From assembly GCF_000620765.1 (NCBI RefSeq), contig NZ_KK211185.1, positions 184,311 to 248,310 of the forward strand: 64,000 nucleotides of DNA, in the 5' to 3' direction. Every line of letters starts with the position of its first letter. Within the stretch, counting starts at the first letter, position 1. Of the stretch, positions 24,294 through 33,173 are shown in pieces. The notes under the pieces are model-generated. The model had not been told where the DNA came from. It made no database searches and saw nothing but the letters and a program-made list of their open reading frames with translations. Origin of the DNA: Desulfovermiculus halophilus DSM 18834 (GTDB taxonomy: Bacteria; Desulfobacterota; Desulfovibrionia; Desulfovibrionales; Desulfothermaceae). The translations under genes were made by a program, and so were the position numbers.

Positions 24294-25553
24294 TTAATGC
24301 ATGTCTTCCTCTTTTGGGCGCTTTGGCCCAAAAAATGGGTCAGACTTGCTGAAGGCAAAGCTGACCAGAAAGACGGGATTCAAGGGTTCCAGGCGCTTGT
24401 CCGTACCTATGCTCCGGGAGCGGGAAATGCTGATCTGCTGTACGTCGGCTTCCAGTCCGGCCTTGCCCAGCTGATCTCTGGCCTGATGCAGGGTGGACAG
24501 CAGGGTGCACAGAATCATTATCTTTCCTCCTGGGCGCAACCGGTCCAGGGCCTGGGGGACAAGATCCGGACTGCGGCTTATTCCACCGCCCACGACAATC
24601 CGGTCCGGATCAGGGAGTTCAGAAAAGCATTCCGGAGCGTTGCCGGTCACAATGTCCAGGGCATAGGCTCCGGTTCGGACTCTGTTAGTGCGGATATGCT
24701 CAGCCCGCTTTGGGTCTGATTCCACGCAGATCACCCGGCCGTTCCAAGCAAGCAGGGAGGCCTCCAACCCGATGGACCCGCACCCGGCGCCAATATCCCA
24801 GACAGTGTGTCCGGGCTGGATATGCAAACACCCCAGGGCAGTGGAACGGATTTCCGCCTTGGTGATCAGGCTGTTCTCATGTTCAAGATGCTCTTCCGGA
24901 GTCCCTAAAGTCAGCTTTCTTTCCGGACGTTGGGTCCGTTCCAGGAGAACGAAGTTCAAAGTAGAAAAACGCATGTCCGCTGCCTGAGCGCAGTCCAGGG
25001 TGAGGAGTTTTTCCGTGCCCAGGCCCAGATCCTCACAGACATGGAGGATAAAGTGGTCAATATCCCGCTTCAGGAGCTCCCGGGCCAGGGCGTCCGGGGA
25101 CCAGGTTGCATCGGTATACACTCCAATCAGCTCATGCCTGGACATGAGCCTGAGCAGGGGGTGAAGCTCCAAACGGCCGTGCAGGGAGACGGTGCGCACC
25201 TGATCCCAGGGGATCTTCAGCCTGGCTGCCGCTGTCTGCAGGGCGGTTATTCCGGGATGAAAATGCAGGTCCTGGGCAGGGAGGTCCTGCAGCAGCCTGC
25301 GGCCGATGCCGTAGAACAAGGGATCGCCGTCGGCCAGAACGGCGATTTGTTCCCTCTGGGCCTTAGCTGTTTGGATTTCGGCCAGGACACTCTCCAGAGG
25401 AGCTTTGATTTGGATCTGTCTGGCCGGATAGTTGCCACAGGCTTCCAGCATGCGCTGTCCTCCAACCAGCACGGTGCAGGAGCTCAGGAGTTCGCGGACT
25501 GAATCAGGTTGGTCCTGAAGGTCGGTTCCGAGTCCGATAACGTGTATGGGCAT
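24294..25553 (-). CDS. cbiET: Precorrin-6B C5,15-methyltransferase/decarboxylase, CbiE-CbiT fusion (CobL)
   Basis: A 419-residue fusion. Residues about 1-210 form a CbiE methylase (IHVIGLGTDLQDQP, GQRMLEACG, ADGDPLFYGIGRRL, FHPGITALQTAAARL). Residues about 225-400 form the CbiT-type Rossmann methyltransferase (VWDIGAGCGSIGLEASLL, RIVVGGGISRSPDL). Together they methylate C5 and C15 and decarboxylate the C12 acetate. ATG 25553 (MPIHVIGLG) is preferred over TTG 25565. There is no clear ribosome site, and the upstream gap to cbiD is filled by the repeat at 25593-25735, which may have displaced it. Confidence 0.93.
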   Translation of the reverse strand: MPIHVIGLGTDLQDQPDSVRELLSSCTVLVGGQRMLEACGNYPARQIQIKAPLESVLAEIQTAKAQREQIAVLADGDPLFYGIGRRLLQDLPAQDLHFHPGITALQTAAARLKIPWDQVRTVSLHGRLELHPLLRLMSRHELIGVYTDATWSPDALARELLKRDIDHFILHVCEDLGLGTEKLLTLDCAQAADMRFSTLNFVLLERTQRPERKLTLGTPEEHLEHENSLITKAEIRSTALGCLHIQPGHTVWDIGAGCGSIGLEASLLAWNGRVICVESDPKRAEHIRTNRVRTGAYALDIVTGNAPECFSELPDPDRIVVGGGISRSPDLVPQALDRLRPGGKIMILCTLLSTLHQARDQLGKAGLEADVQQISISRSRSIGTDKRLEPLNPVFLVSFAFSKSDPFFGPKRPKEEDMH

Positions 25554-25592
25554 ATACGAAATCAATAGTTAATAGTTATCTGTTCTCAGTTT

Positions 25593-25735
25593 ATATGAAA
25601 AACTGTTATTAGTTATTCGTTAATAGTTATCAGGATCCGATTGGGTAGCGACTCCCAGTCGGTATCGGTATCGAAATCGTTTGTATGCTTCGTTAGCGCA
25701 AGCGTGCCTGCGCATTGGCAGGCATGTGGGTTTGT
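25593..25735. repeat. Modular hexamer-periodic repeat within the cobalamin operon
   Basis: Nearly identical over about 140 bp to the reverse complement of 30001-30142. The order is ATGAAAAACTGTTATTAGTT, TATCAGGATCCGATTGGGTA, CTCCCAGTCGGTATCGGTAT, then TTCGTTAGCGCAAGCGTGCC and GGCATGTGGG. It occupies the gap between cbiD and cbiET. The AT-rich module also runs up to the cbiET start. Confidence 0.78.
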
Positions 25736-25750
25736 ATGAAAACAATGCTC

Positions 25751-26851
25751 TTACATCTCAACTACCACCTCTCCCTGATCGTCGAACACAACCAGATCGA
25801 TGCCCCTTGTCCAACCGGCAAAACCCTGAATGCTGGCCAAGGCCCGAGCGGCTAAGGCCCGGATCACCGGCTGGGAATTATCTGCTGAGCCGATGATGTC
25901 CAGGGCCTGACGGGCGGTGTTGCAAATCTTTATCTCTTCGCTCCGAGGATGATCCAGGCCCGCCTCCAGGCACCAAGCGGCCAGGATCTGAAAATCGATA
26001 CTGCATTTTCGGGCATGGGTGTAGGCGTGGCCCAAAGCGGCCTTGACCAGCTTGCCGAAAAAACAGGCATAAGTAATTCGGGCAAAATTCCTCCTGCAAG
26101 CTTCCTGCAGAGAAAAAGACAGAAAGTCGGCCACCAGGATACAGGCGGCTTCCGACAGCCCGGGGTGTAGGTTGCGAACAAAACGCTCGCTGCGCCCACC
26201 GGTGCACAGGGCGACCCAGGAGACGTCTTGGGCCCGGGCCGCGTCCAGGCAGGCGGTGATGGTATCCCTGTATGCCTGGTGGGAGTAGGGCCGCACTGTC
26301 CCCCGGGTGCCCAGGATGGAGATCCCGCCGATGATGCCCAGCCGGGGATTGAAGGTCTTTGTGGCGATTTTTTCTCCATCGGCTACTGAGATGGTTATCT
26401 GCAAAGGGCCTGAGAGACCGGCGATCTTTCGGGCTTCTTCCACGGCCATACGGATCTGCTCCCTGGGTACTGGGTTGATGGCCGCCTGGCCCACGGGGAC
26501 GGACAGGCCGGGCCTGGTCACCAGGCCGACGCCCGGGCCTCCGCTAATCCGTATCTCATCTATGCCCTGGTCTTCGGGACCCGGTTCTGCGGCAGCAGTG
26601 ATCCGGGCCAGATGGGTGGCGTCCGGATCGTCGCCACCGTCCTTGATCACCGTGCACTTTACCCCGTTTCCATCCCGGGCACACTCCTGAATGGGGATGC
26701 TCATGCGTTCTTTATTGGGCAGAGGGATGTCCACCTCTGCCGGGACTGCATGTCCGGCCAGGACCAGGGCCGCGGCCTTGGCTCCGGCGGCTGCGGCCGA
26801 CCCGGTGGTAAAGCCGGTTCGTAAGGAACTTTTCCGGGGTGCCCCATTCAT
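25751..26851 (-). CDS. cbiD: Cobalt-precorrin-5B C1-methyltransferase CbiD
   Basis: At 366 residues this is the family length. The start LRTGFTTGSAAAAGAKAA is the CbiD signature, followed by VIKDGGDDPDATH, GGPGVGLVTRPGL, AINPVPREQI, FNPRLGIIGGISILGTRGTV, PYSHQAY and the C-terminal HPRSEEIKICNTARQA. It methylates C1 in the anaerobic pathway, and its presence is diagnostic for early cobalt insertion. The gap to upstream cbiC carries the GC-palindrome repeat at 26921-27016, the gap to downstream cbiET another repeat. Confidence 0.95.
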   Translation of the reverse strand: MNGAPRKSSLRTGFTTGSAAAAGAKAAALVLAGHAVPAEVDIPLPNKERMSIPIQECARDGNGVKCTVIKDGGDDPDATHLARITAAAEPGPEDQGIDEIRISGGPGVGLVTRPGLSVPVGQAAINPVPREQIRMAVEEARKIAGLSGPLQITISVADGEKIATKTFNPRLGIIGGISILGTRGTVRPYSHQAYRDTITACLDAARAQDVSWVALCTGGRSERFVRNLHPGLSEAACILVADFLSFSLQEACRRNFARITYACFFGKLVKAALGHAYTHARKCSIDFQILAAWCLEAGLDHPRSEEIKICNTARQALDIIGSADNSQPVIRALAARALASIQGFAGWTRGIDLVVFDDQGEVVVEM

Positions 26852-26920
26852 GTTGTGTCCTTACCATTACAGTGATATTTTGCTGTAACTCATTGATTTC
26901 TTGTTCATCGTTTTTTTTCG

Positions 26921-27016
26921 TTCCCACGCTCTGCGTGGGAACCCTTTTGGACGCTCAGGCGTCCAGAAAGAGACCGCGGGAACGGTCAGGAAGGCTCCCA
27001 CGCAAAGCGTGGGAGC
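26921..27016. repeat. GC-palindrome cluster repeat, copy 1
   Basis: Three hairpins follow each other: TTCCCACGCTCTGCGTGGGAA, GGACGCTCAGGCGTCC and, inverted at the far end, CTCCCACGCAAAGCGTGGGAG. A related cluster is at 63669-63765. It is a known type of dispersed palindromic repeat in bacteria, here between cbiC and cbiD, where the hairpins might stabilise mRNA ends. Confidence 0.75.
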
Positions 27017-27031
27017 TATAAGTACAAGATA

Positions 27032-27670
27032 TCAAATTGTTAATGCCATCTCTGCCAGAGCGTTCACGCAGGCCGCAGCCAGGGGCGAGCCGCCCTTACG
27101 GCCGGTTATGGTTATCCAGGGGACGTTCGAGATCTGCACCAGGGCTTCCTTGGATTCCGCTGCACCGACAAAGCCAACCGGCATGCCCACAATAAGCTCA
27201 GCCTTTCCGACTCCGTCCTGCATGGCCTGGATCAAAGAAAACAAGGCAGTAGGGGCGTTGCCGATGACAAAGATGGTTTTTGTATCTGAAACAACAGCCT
27301 GCTCCATGCCTGCTGCGGATCGGGTCATGCCTCGCTGCGCGGCTTTCTCATCCACTCCGGGCTGGTCCAGGAGACACTCCACCCGGCAGCCCAGGCGCTG
27401 CATTCGGGCCTGGGTGATTCCGGCCCTGGCCATGCGGGTATCGGTTACTACCTTGCATCCCTGCGACAAGGCCGTGATGCCGGCTTGGATAGCTTGGGGG
27501 TGGAAGCAAACCAGGGACAAAAGCTCGAAGTCGGCCGAGGCGTGAATCATGCGCCGGACCACCGGCCACTGCCGGGAGCTAAAAGGGCGGGGTTCCGGTA
27601 CTTCCCGGTCAATGATGGCCATGGACCGGCTTTCGATATCCTGTGGGGAGATTGTCTGAGAGTTGGGCAT
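27032..27670 (-). CDS. cbiC: Cobalt-precorrin-8 methylmutase CbiC (CobH)
   Basis: A 212-residue isomerase that moves the C11 methyl to C12 to give cobyrinic acid. Signatures are SPQDIESRSMAIID, VVRRMIHASADFE with the catalytic His, VVTDTRMARAG, FVIGNAPTALF and GMPVGFVGAAESKEAL. The frame is open to 27814, but ATG 27670 has AGAGGT at good spacing and begins the conserved protein. It is followed by cbiD after the palindrome cluster. Confidence 0.94.
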   Translation of the reverse strand: MPNSQTISPQDIESRSMAIIDREVPEPRPFSSRQWPVVRRMIHASADFELLSLVCFHPQAIQAGITALSQGCKVVTDTRMARAGITQARMQRLGCRVECLLDQPGVDEKAAQRGMTRSAAGMEQAVVSDTKTIFVIGNAPTALFSLIQAMQDGVGKAELIVGMPVGFVGAAESKEALVQISNVPWITITGRKGGSPLAAACVNALAEMALTI

Positions 27671-27867
27671 GTATGACCTCTGAAGATTTTGAAGTCCAGT
27701 ATTGGCCTTGGGTTTTAGTCCCGCCATTGGCCTGAGCACCGGCAAGTCTGCAATATCTTTTATCCCAATGTGGACAAAAACAGGGTTATTGCATTTCTCC
27801 CAAATGTTGCGCACAGCTTGTAGGGGAAATGATTATTCGTCCTCATGTCACCCGGGTAACACACAGA

Positions 27868-27887
27868 GGGCGAAAAATTTTTCGCCC
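27868..27887. repeat. Perfect 20-bp palindrome GGGCGAAAAATTTTTCGCCC
   Basis: It lies in the 324-bp gap between the gate-domain gene and cbiC (27671-27994). The flanking CCTAC on one side extends a sequence that I know as a common dispersed palindrome in bacteria. It has no U-tract after it on the minus strand, so it is not a clear terminator. Nothing else is seen in the gap. Confidence 0.6.
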
Positions 27888-27994
27888 CTACGGCTGAGCC
27901 ACCAATCTTAGCCTACAATCAAGCTGGTGGTTCTTCCCTGTTGCCAAATAGCAAATACCATCAGCGGTCACACCAGGCGCGGAAGCCTGAATAC

Positions 27995-29050
27995 TCACGA
28001 GAAGCCCACCAGCATATATCCGGCCCCGACCAGGAGTAGGCTGAGGACCCGCAGGCTTTGTCCCAAAACCAGGATTTGGGTGCCCATTTTGGGAGAAAAA
28101 ATACCCAGGTATCGGGGCAGTTGGTGGCGTAGACTCCGGATGGGGACAGCGATCACATTTCCCAAGATCAGGGCCAAAACCACCTGGTGGTTGGTGAATA
28201 CCCCTGAGGAGGCCAGTGCTCCGGCGGTTGCAAAGCCTGAGGTGTAATCGGCCAGAAAGCTGATGACCACCATGGACAGGGCCTCGATGGGGATCAGGGC
28301 CCCAACTGCGGTTTCGGCCATGGCCGTCTGGATAAAGTCGAAGCATCCCAGGCGCTGGAGGGCAAAAACCAGGATGTAAATAGGGATCACAAGCTGGACT
28401 ATCCGGCCCAGACGTCTGGGGACCCGGCTGAGCAGGAGGCCGGGCAGGTCAGAGACGGCTGTCTTTTTCTGTCTGCCGGTTTTTGTGGACTCCTCTGCGG
28501 CCTCATTCGGCGGTGCTAGGCGGAGTCGGCCGTACAAAGCACACAACCCGGTGCGGATGACAGCGGCCACAAAGATGAGCAGGAGATAGATGCCGCCCGG
28601 AGTTCCGGTCAGAGGCAAGATGACGAACAGGGTCGTGGGCAGGTGCAGAAAAAAGGCCGGGAGCTGGTTGATGAAGTTTGTCAGGAACAGGCGTTGCTTG
28701 TCGATGAGCCCGCGATCGTAAAACGAGACCAGCATGCCGTTGGCCGCTATCCCGGAGACAAAGGCAGTAGTAAATGTGGCGCTGCACCGTTGGCCCAGGC
28801 GGGCAAAAGAAAACAGCGGCCTGGCCACAATTGACAGGGACCGGGTCCATCCTGTGGCCTCGATTATTTCCCCGGCAGCCAGCCCCAGGGCAACGAAAAA
28901 GATGATCCGGAGCACGGGCCAGCCCACGTGATGCATCACGTCAATGGCGCTGATGCCCTGAACCAGGAAGACAAGGACCAGGATCAGGCCCAGGGTAATC
29001 CCCAAAGACGCAACCCAAGGCCGGGATAATGGCGAAGTGTACTGGTTCAT
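27995..29050 (-). CDS. Nucleoside-recognition (gate-domain) membrane protein in the cobalamin operon
   Basis: A 351-residue integral membrane protein with about nine hydrophobic segments and two gate-like repeats (about residues 45-155 and 225-320), as in the nucleoside-recognition / SpmA-SpmB / FeoB-gate family. Characteristic stretches are AFVSGIAANGMLVSFY, NQLPAFFLHLP and SFLADYTSGFATAGALASS. A basic cytoplasmic loop separates the halves. It sits between cbiL and cbiC in the same orientation. A transport role for cobalt or a corrinoid is suggested by context only; the family has no single known substrate. Confidence 0.75.
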   Translation of the reverse strand: MNQYTSPLSRPWVASLGITLGLILVLVFLVQGISAIDVMHHVGWPVLRIIFFVALGLAAGEIIEATGWTRSLSIVARPLFSFARLGQRCSATFTTAFVSGIAANGMLVSFYDRGLIDKQRLFLTNFINQLPAFFLHLPTTLFVILPLTGTPGGIYLLLIFVAAVIRTGLCALYGRLRLAPPNEAAEESTKTGRQKKTAVSDLPGLLLSRVPRRLGRIVQLVIPIYILVFALQRLGCFDFIQTAMAETAVGALIPIEALSMVVISFLADYTSGFATAGALASSGVFTNHQVVLALILGNVIAVPIRSLRHQLPRYLGIFSPKMGTQILVLGQSLRVLSLLLVGAGYMLVGFS

Positions 29051-29161
29051 TTTTATTGACCAAGACTGATTTGCGGTCTCATTTGGTTCTCTTCCTGCCG
29101 CTTGCTCGAAGCTGTGTGATCATGACCTAGACACATATCGATACCAAGTGTCAATCAAGTC

Positions 29162-29917
29162 TTAATCCTCAACTGCATAGGGATCCTTTTTTCTGGACAG
29201 GATCAATGTCCAGTACTTGGGAGCCTTTTGGGCTAGCTGGCTCAGGTCGCGGACGACTTCCTGGTCCGGAAAGCTGCAGCGGACCACGCCCAGACTAGAG
29301 TGCAGCCGGCCGCATTCTTCCAGGCTGTGCACAATATGGGCGCATTTCTTGTAAGCCTTGAGAAAGACCACGGTGTCCGCCTGCATGGCGGATGAATGCC
29401 GGATGCCGTTGCCGCCCTTGACCCCGGAGAGCAGCAGCAGGTTCTCCTCTCCTTCCACAAGAGGGGTGTTGGTGGCTGCTGCGGCGGCCTGATAGGAGGT
29501 GATCCCGGGTATGGTGGTTATCGACACCTGGGGATCCAGATTGTGGAGAGTGCGCAGAAGATAACTGAAGGTGGAGTAGGTCAACGGATCGCCCATGGTC
29601 AAGAATGCAGCGCTCTGGCCCTGGTTCAGATGTCCCAGGACTCTTCCCGCGTTTTCCTCCCAGGCTGCCCGCACTGTTTCCCGGTCCCGGCTCATGGGAA
29701 AGGGGAGATTATGCACCGGTATGCCCTGAGGCAGATGCGGAGCGGCCACCCGAACAGCCAGGCTGTGTTCGTTCTTGGTGGAGGACGCGGTGAAAATAAC
29801 GTCTACTGTCTGCAGGATCTTCACCGCCTTGACTGGGATAAGGTCCGGATCGCCGGGGCCGACCCCGATACCGTACAGGGCGCCTTGCTGATGTGATGGA
29901 TTCGTATCGTGTTTCAT
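29162..29917 (-). CDS. cbiL: Cobalt-precorrin-2 C20-methyltransferase CbiL (CobI)
   Basis: A 251-residue SAM-dependent methylase that adds the C20 methyl, the first methylation after cobalt insertion. The core LYGIGVGPGDPDLIPVKAV, FLTMGDPLTYSTFSYLL, TTIPGITSYQAAAAATNTPL and FLKAYKK match the family. ATG 29917 follows CAGGAGATCCC. Upstream, a CRP/FNR-like palindrome (29975-29991) and a repeat (30001-30142) separate it from the ABC transporter genes, so an internal promoter is possible. Confidence 0.93.
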   Translation of the reverse strand: MKHDTNPSHQQGALYGIGVGPGDPDLIPVKAVKILQTVDVIFTASSTKNEHSLAVRVAAPHLPQGIPVHNLPFPMSRDRETVRAAWEENAGRVLGHLNQGQSAAFLTMGDPLTYSTFSYLLRTLHNLDPQVSITTIPGITSYQAAAAATNTPLVEGEENLLLLSGVKGGNGIRHSSAMQADTVVFLKAYKKCAHIVHSLEECGRLHSSLGVVRCSFPDQEVVRDLSQLAQKAPKYWTLILSRKKDPYAVED

Positions 29918-29974
29918 GGGATCTCCTGCATGCTGCCGCAGATTTTGGATGAGAAGACGTCATCAGTTCTTCGT

Positions 29975-29991
29975 TGTGACTTACGTCACGC
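29975..29991. promoter_or_regulatory. Candidate CRP/FNR-family operator upstream of cbiL
   Basis: The palindrome GTGACTTACGTCAC within TTGTGACTTACGTCACG fits the TGTGA-N6-TCAC layout bound by CRP/FNR-family regulators. It is about 60 bp upstream of the cbiL start. No matching -10 box stands out, so the assignment rests on symmetry and position. Confidence 0.35.
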
Positions 29992-30000
29992 ATACTAACC

Positions 30001-30142
30001 GACATGCCTGCCAAGGCGCAGGCACGCTTGCGCTAACGAATCATACAAACGATTTCGATACCGATACCGATACCGACTGGGAGTGGTTACCCAATCGGAT
30101 CCTGATAACTATTAACCAATAACTCATAACAGTTTTTCATAC
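30001..30142 (-). repeat. Modular hexamer-periodic repeat, inverted copy
   Basis: Reverse complement of the element at 25593-25735, with GACATGCCTGCCAAGGCGCA at one end, three GATACC-type hexamers in the middle and CATAACAGTTTTTCATAC at the other end. It lies between the ABC substrate-binding protein gene and cbiL, inside the cobalamin operon. Confidence 0.78.
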
Positions 30143-30161
30143 CGATAACTGATATCACGTT

Positions 30162-31217
30162 TTACCGGGCTGCGAGCCCGTATTGTTTGCGCACAAGGGC
30201 GCGTACCTCGTCCACTTCATCGGTGGTATAGACATCCGGGTAGAGCAGATGCCCAATCCGGGCTATGCCCAGCAAGAGGCGAAAAGTTGGCCTGGAGACC
30301 AAAGCTTCATCAATGATAAAGACATCCCGGGCGCGCACCGCTTTTATGGCCTGAAACCCCGGCTCCCGGTAAATCATCTTTTTCGTGGGCTGATTCATGG
30401 GCCCCTTCTGGGCTAGATAGACGTCTATCTTATCTCCCTGAGCCAGGATTCTTTCCTTGCCATAGGCGGCGATGTTTGTCCCCCGCAGACCCTTGGCATC
30501 GGCGGCCGCATTGATGCCCCCGGCCGATTCCAGGGCGAACACAGCTGTGGAATCCGGGGCAAAGGTCTTCATTTTGGAGTGAATGGCCTCAAAGTAGACT
30601 AGTTTGGGGTGTTCAATTTTTTCATTAAGCTGTTCGAACCGATCCAGGGTGCGGATGAATGTGTCGATCATTTCCCCGGCAGCCTGCTGTCTGCCGGTCA
30701 GGACGCCCAGCTTCTTCCAATAGCCGGTAATTTCTTGCACCGTGTTCGGCTGCAGGGAAACCACCTGCACGCCAAGACGCTCCAGACCTTCCACCAGCCG
30801 GGGATATCCCCGGTCCAGCATGGGCCGGATGAGGACACAGTCCGGTCTTGGGGCCAAAAAGCGCTCCAGGTCCTGATGGGCGGCGAAAGCAGACTTGTCC
30901 AGGGCCTGGGGAGGAAAGACCTCATGTCGGCTGACCCCGACAATCTCATCCTCCAGGCCCAGGGCGAAGAGATTTTCCGTGTGCGCTCCGTACAGGGAAA
31001 TGATGCGCTGCATAGGTTCCCGGACCTGAACATGCCGGCCTGCCTGATCCATAATAGCCTGTTTTTCATTATAACTGGCTGATTCAACCGCCCTGGATGC
31101 AGAAAAAGGAAACAGGCTCAGGCAGCAAAGGGCACAAGCAAAAAGCGTTTGCGGGGTCCCGTTCAGCAGGCATGAGATGTTATTGAGGCAAAGGCCGTTG
31201 AGTCTCAGCTTGACCAT
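30162..31217 (-). CDS. ABC transporter substrate-binding protein (iron/heme/cobalamin class)
   Basis: A 351-residue exported protein with an N-terminal hydrophobic signal (ACALCCLSLFPFSASRA) and the class III periplasmic-binding fold of FepB/BtuF relatives (RIISLYGAHTENLFALGLEDEIVGV, FLAPRPDCVLIRP, VVSLQPNTVQEI). It is the last gene of the transporter, downstream of permease and ATPase genes and of periplasmic cbiK. By family the ligand could be an iron-siderophore, heme or a corrinoid. Its place between cbiK and cbiL favours a cobalt- or tetrapyrrole-related ligand. A more typical BtuF is encoded at 42621. Confidence 0.85.
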   Translation of the reverse strand: MVKLRLNGLCLNNISCLLNGTPQTLFACALCCLSLFPFSASRAVESASYNEKQAIMDQAGRHVQVREPMQRIISLYGAHTENLFALGLEDEIVGVSRHEVFPPQALDKSAFAAHQDLERFLAPRPDCVLIRPMLDRGYPRLVEGLERLGVQVVSLQPNTVQEITGYWKKLGVLTGRQQAAGEMIDTFIRTLDRFEQLNEKIEHPKLVYFEAIHSKMKTFAPDSTAVFALESAGGINAAADAKGLRGTNIAAYGKERILAQGDKIDVYLAQKGPMNQPTKKMIYREPGFQAIKAVRARDVFIIDEALVSRPTFRLLLGIARIGHLLYPDVYTTDEVDEVRALVRKQYGLAAR

Positions 31218-31235
31218 ATATCATCATCCTCAGTT

Positions 31236-32126
31236 TCATCCGGCCCAGGGATCGTCGGCCCGGAAAACCACGTGGCGGCAACCGGTCGAATCATCTCTGC
31301 GGACTTCGGCGTGGACTTCAAAGACCTGGGCCAGAGTGTCCGAGGTCAGAGTATCCTCGGTCCGGCCCCAGGTGTGCAGCCTGCCTTGGCGGAGAAAAAT
31401 GAGGCGATGGCAAAAGGCTGCGGCCAGATTCAGGTCTTGAAACACAGCCACCACGCTCAATCCACTGCTGTGAACCAGGTCCCGGGTCAGGCCCATGAGA
31501 TGCAGGCCGTACTTGATGTCCAGGTTTGAGGTGGCTTCGTCCAGGAGGAGAACCGGTGTGTCCTGGGCCAAAGCCCGGGCAAAGATGACCCGCTGCTTTT
31601 CCCCGCCGCTCAAGGCGGTGACCGGCCTGGACCGTAGGTGACGGATTTTGGCCTGGTCCATGACTCGGTCCACCAGATCGAGGTCTTGGGCGGACAGAGC
31701 CTGAAACCTGGACAGGTGCGGGTAGCGGCCCATGGCCACCACCTCCTGCACAGTAAAGGGAAAATTGATCTGATCGCTCTGGGGCACCAGGGCTATATGC
31801 CGAGCCAGTTCCCTTTGGGAAGAATGCCGGATGTCTTGGCCCTGAAATGTGATTCTTCCCTGGGTCGGCCGCTTATGCCCGAACAGGAGATCAAGGAGCG
31901 TGGTCTTGCCGCTTCCATTGGGGCCCAACAGGCCGTAGAAGCAGCCGGAATGCAGGCTCAGGGTGATATCCTCGAGCACCGGCTGCTGGGCATAGGCAAA
32001 GCCGACCCTGTCCAGCTGAAAGAGGGCCGTATGCATTGCCTCAGATACACGAAGAGCTTTTCCGCATGCCTCTGCAAAGATATGACCTGAGGAGCCCATT
32101 GCTGCTGTTTGTAGTTCGTCAGCCAT
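31236..32126 (-). CDS. ABC transporter ATP-binding protein (FecE/BtuD class)
   Basis: A 296-residue ATPase subunit: Walker A LLGPNGSGKTTLL, Q-loop ALVPQSDQ, signature LSGGEKQRVIFARAL, Walker B VLLLDEATSNLD and H-loop region VVAVFQDLNLAA, where the usual switch His is Gln. The N-terminal 30 residues before MHTALFQLDRVG are not conserved, so the start at 32036 is possible; neither start has a good ribosome site. It lies 15 bp after the permease gene and supplies energy for uptake with the adjacent permease and binding protein. Confidence 0.87.
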   Translation of the reverse strand: MADELQTAAMGSSGHIFAEACGKALRVSEAMHTALFQLDRVGFAYAQQPVLEDITLSLHSGCFYGLLGPNGSGKTTLLDLLFGHKRPTQGRITFQGQDIRHSSQRELARHIALVPQSDQINFPFTVQEVVAMGRYPHLSRFQALSAQDLDLVDRVMDQAKIRHLRSRPVTALSGGEKQRVIFARALAQDTPVLLLDEATSNLDIKYGLHLMGLTRDLVHSSGLSVVAVFQDLNLAAAFCHRLIFLRQGRLHTWGRTEDTLTSDTLAQVFEVHAEVRRDDSTGCRHVVFRADDPWAG

Positions 32127-32141
32127 AAAGATTTGTGCTCA

Positions 32142-33158
32142 TCATTCTACCCGCATTCTCCGGCTGCGAAAGATGACGAAAAAAAACGGCCCGCCCAGCA
32201 GGGCGGTAAGCACCCCGATGGGCACCTCCTGGGGCAGAAGAGAGCGGGTGATGGTGTCCGCAGTCAGAAGGAGCAGGGCTCCGGCCAGGACAGAAGCCGG
32301 CAAAAGCAGACGATGGTCCGGACCGGTGAGAAGGCGCATCATATGCGGGACCACCAGACCGACAAAACCGATAATTCCGGAAACCGAAACGCAGACGGCG
32401 GCCAAAAAGGATCCGGCCAGAAGAAGAAACAGCCTGGTTCTGGAGGAATCCACTCCCATGGACCTGGCCACCCGTCCCCCCAGGCAGAGAAGATTCAGGT
32501 CCCTGGCTGCACACATAAATACGATCAGGGTCAGGCCCAAAAAGGCGCAGACCAGCCAGAGCTCGGACCAGGTGCTGGAGGCAAAGCTGCCCAGGAGCCA
32601 GAAGATGATCACCGCCACGTCTTCCTGGGCCAGATACTTGAGAAAGCTCATCCCAGCGGACAGGATGGAGGTGACAATGACCCCGGAGAGGATGAGATTG
32701 GTGGAGGAAAAGCCCCCGGCGGTTTGGGAAAGCACAAGGACCAGAACCATGGTCAGCCCGGCCCCGGCAAAGGCCATCAGGGGCAGGGACCAAAAGCCCA
32801 AAAAATCGATGCCAAAGAGCAGGACCAGGGAGGCGCCGAAGGCCGCTCCAGCTGATACGCCCAGGGTGTACGGCTCGGCCAGGGGATTGAGCAGGATTCC
32901 CTGGAAAACGGCCCCGGAAGAGGCCAGGCCGGCCCCCACCGCGGCAGCAGTCAGGATCCGGGGCAGCCGGACGTCCCAGATGATTACGGCCTGGACGTCC
33001 GGCTGTCCGGACCGGGAAGAGGCTGCATCCCAGGGGGGCGAGGCCAGAATCCCCAGCACGTCCTGGATCGGTATGTCCATGGAGCCCAGACAGGCTGAGG
33101 CCAGGACCAGGGCCATGAGCCCCAGCAAGAGAAGGGCCAGGGTAAACGCTTGTTTCAT
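32142..33158 (-). CDS. ABC transporter permease (FecCD/BtuC class)
   Basis: A 338-residue membrane protein with about ten helices. Family signatures are RLPRILTAAAVGAGLASSG, FQGILLNPLAEPYTLGVSAGAAFGA, ISGIIGFVGLVVPHMMRLL-like segment GIIGFVGLVVPHMMRLLTG and the C-terminal EVPIGVLTALLGGPFFFVI. It imports the ligand across the inner membrane. It starts 15 bp after the cbiK stop and is followed directly by its ATPase, so the three transporter genes and cbiK form one unit. Confidence 0.9.
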   Translation of the reverse strand: MKQAFTLALLLLGLMALVLASACLGSMDIPIQDVLGILASPPWDAASSRSGQPDVQAVIIWDVRLPRILTAAAVGAGLASSGAVFQGILLNPLAEPYTLGVSAGAAFGASLVLLFGIDFLGFWSLPLMAFAGAGLTMVLVLVLSQTAGGFSSTNLILSGVIVTSILSAGMSFLKYLAQEDVAVIIFWLLGSFASSTWSELWLVCAFLGLTLIVFMCAARDLNLLCLGGRVARSMGVDSSRTRLFLLLAGSFLAAVCVSVSGIIGFVGLVVPHMMRLLTGPDHRLLLPASVLAGALLLLTADTITRSLLPQEVPIGVLTALLGGPFFFVIFRSRRMRVE

Positions 33159-33173
33159 GGCAGCTGGTTCTGT

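Noticed and set aside
26921..27016. Small proteins encoded in the palindromic or hexamer repeats (also 1637-1825)
   Set aside because: Open frames there follow from repeat periodicity, lack ribosome sites and differ between copies.
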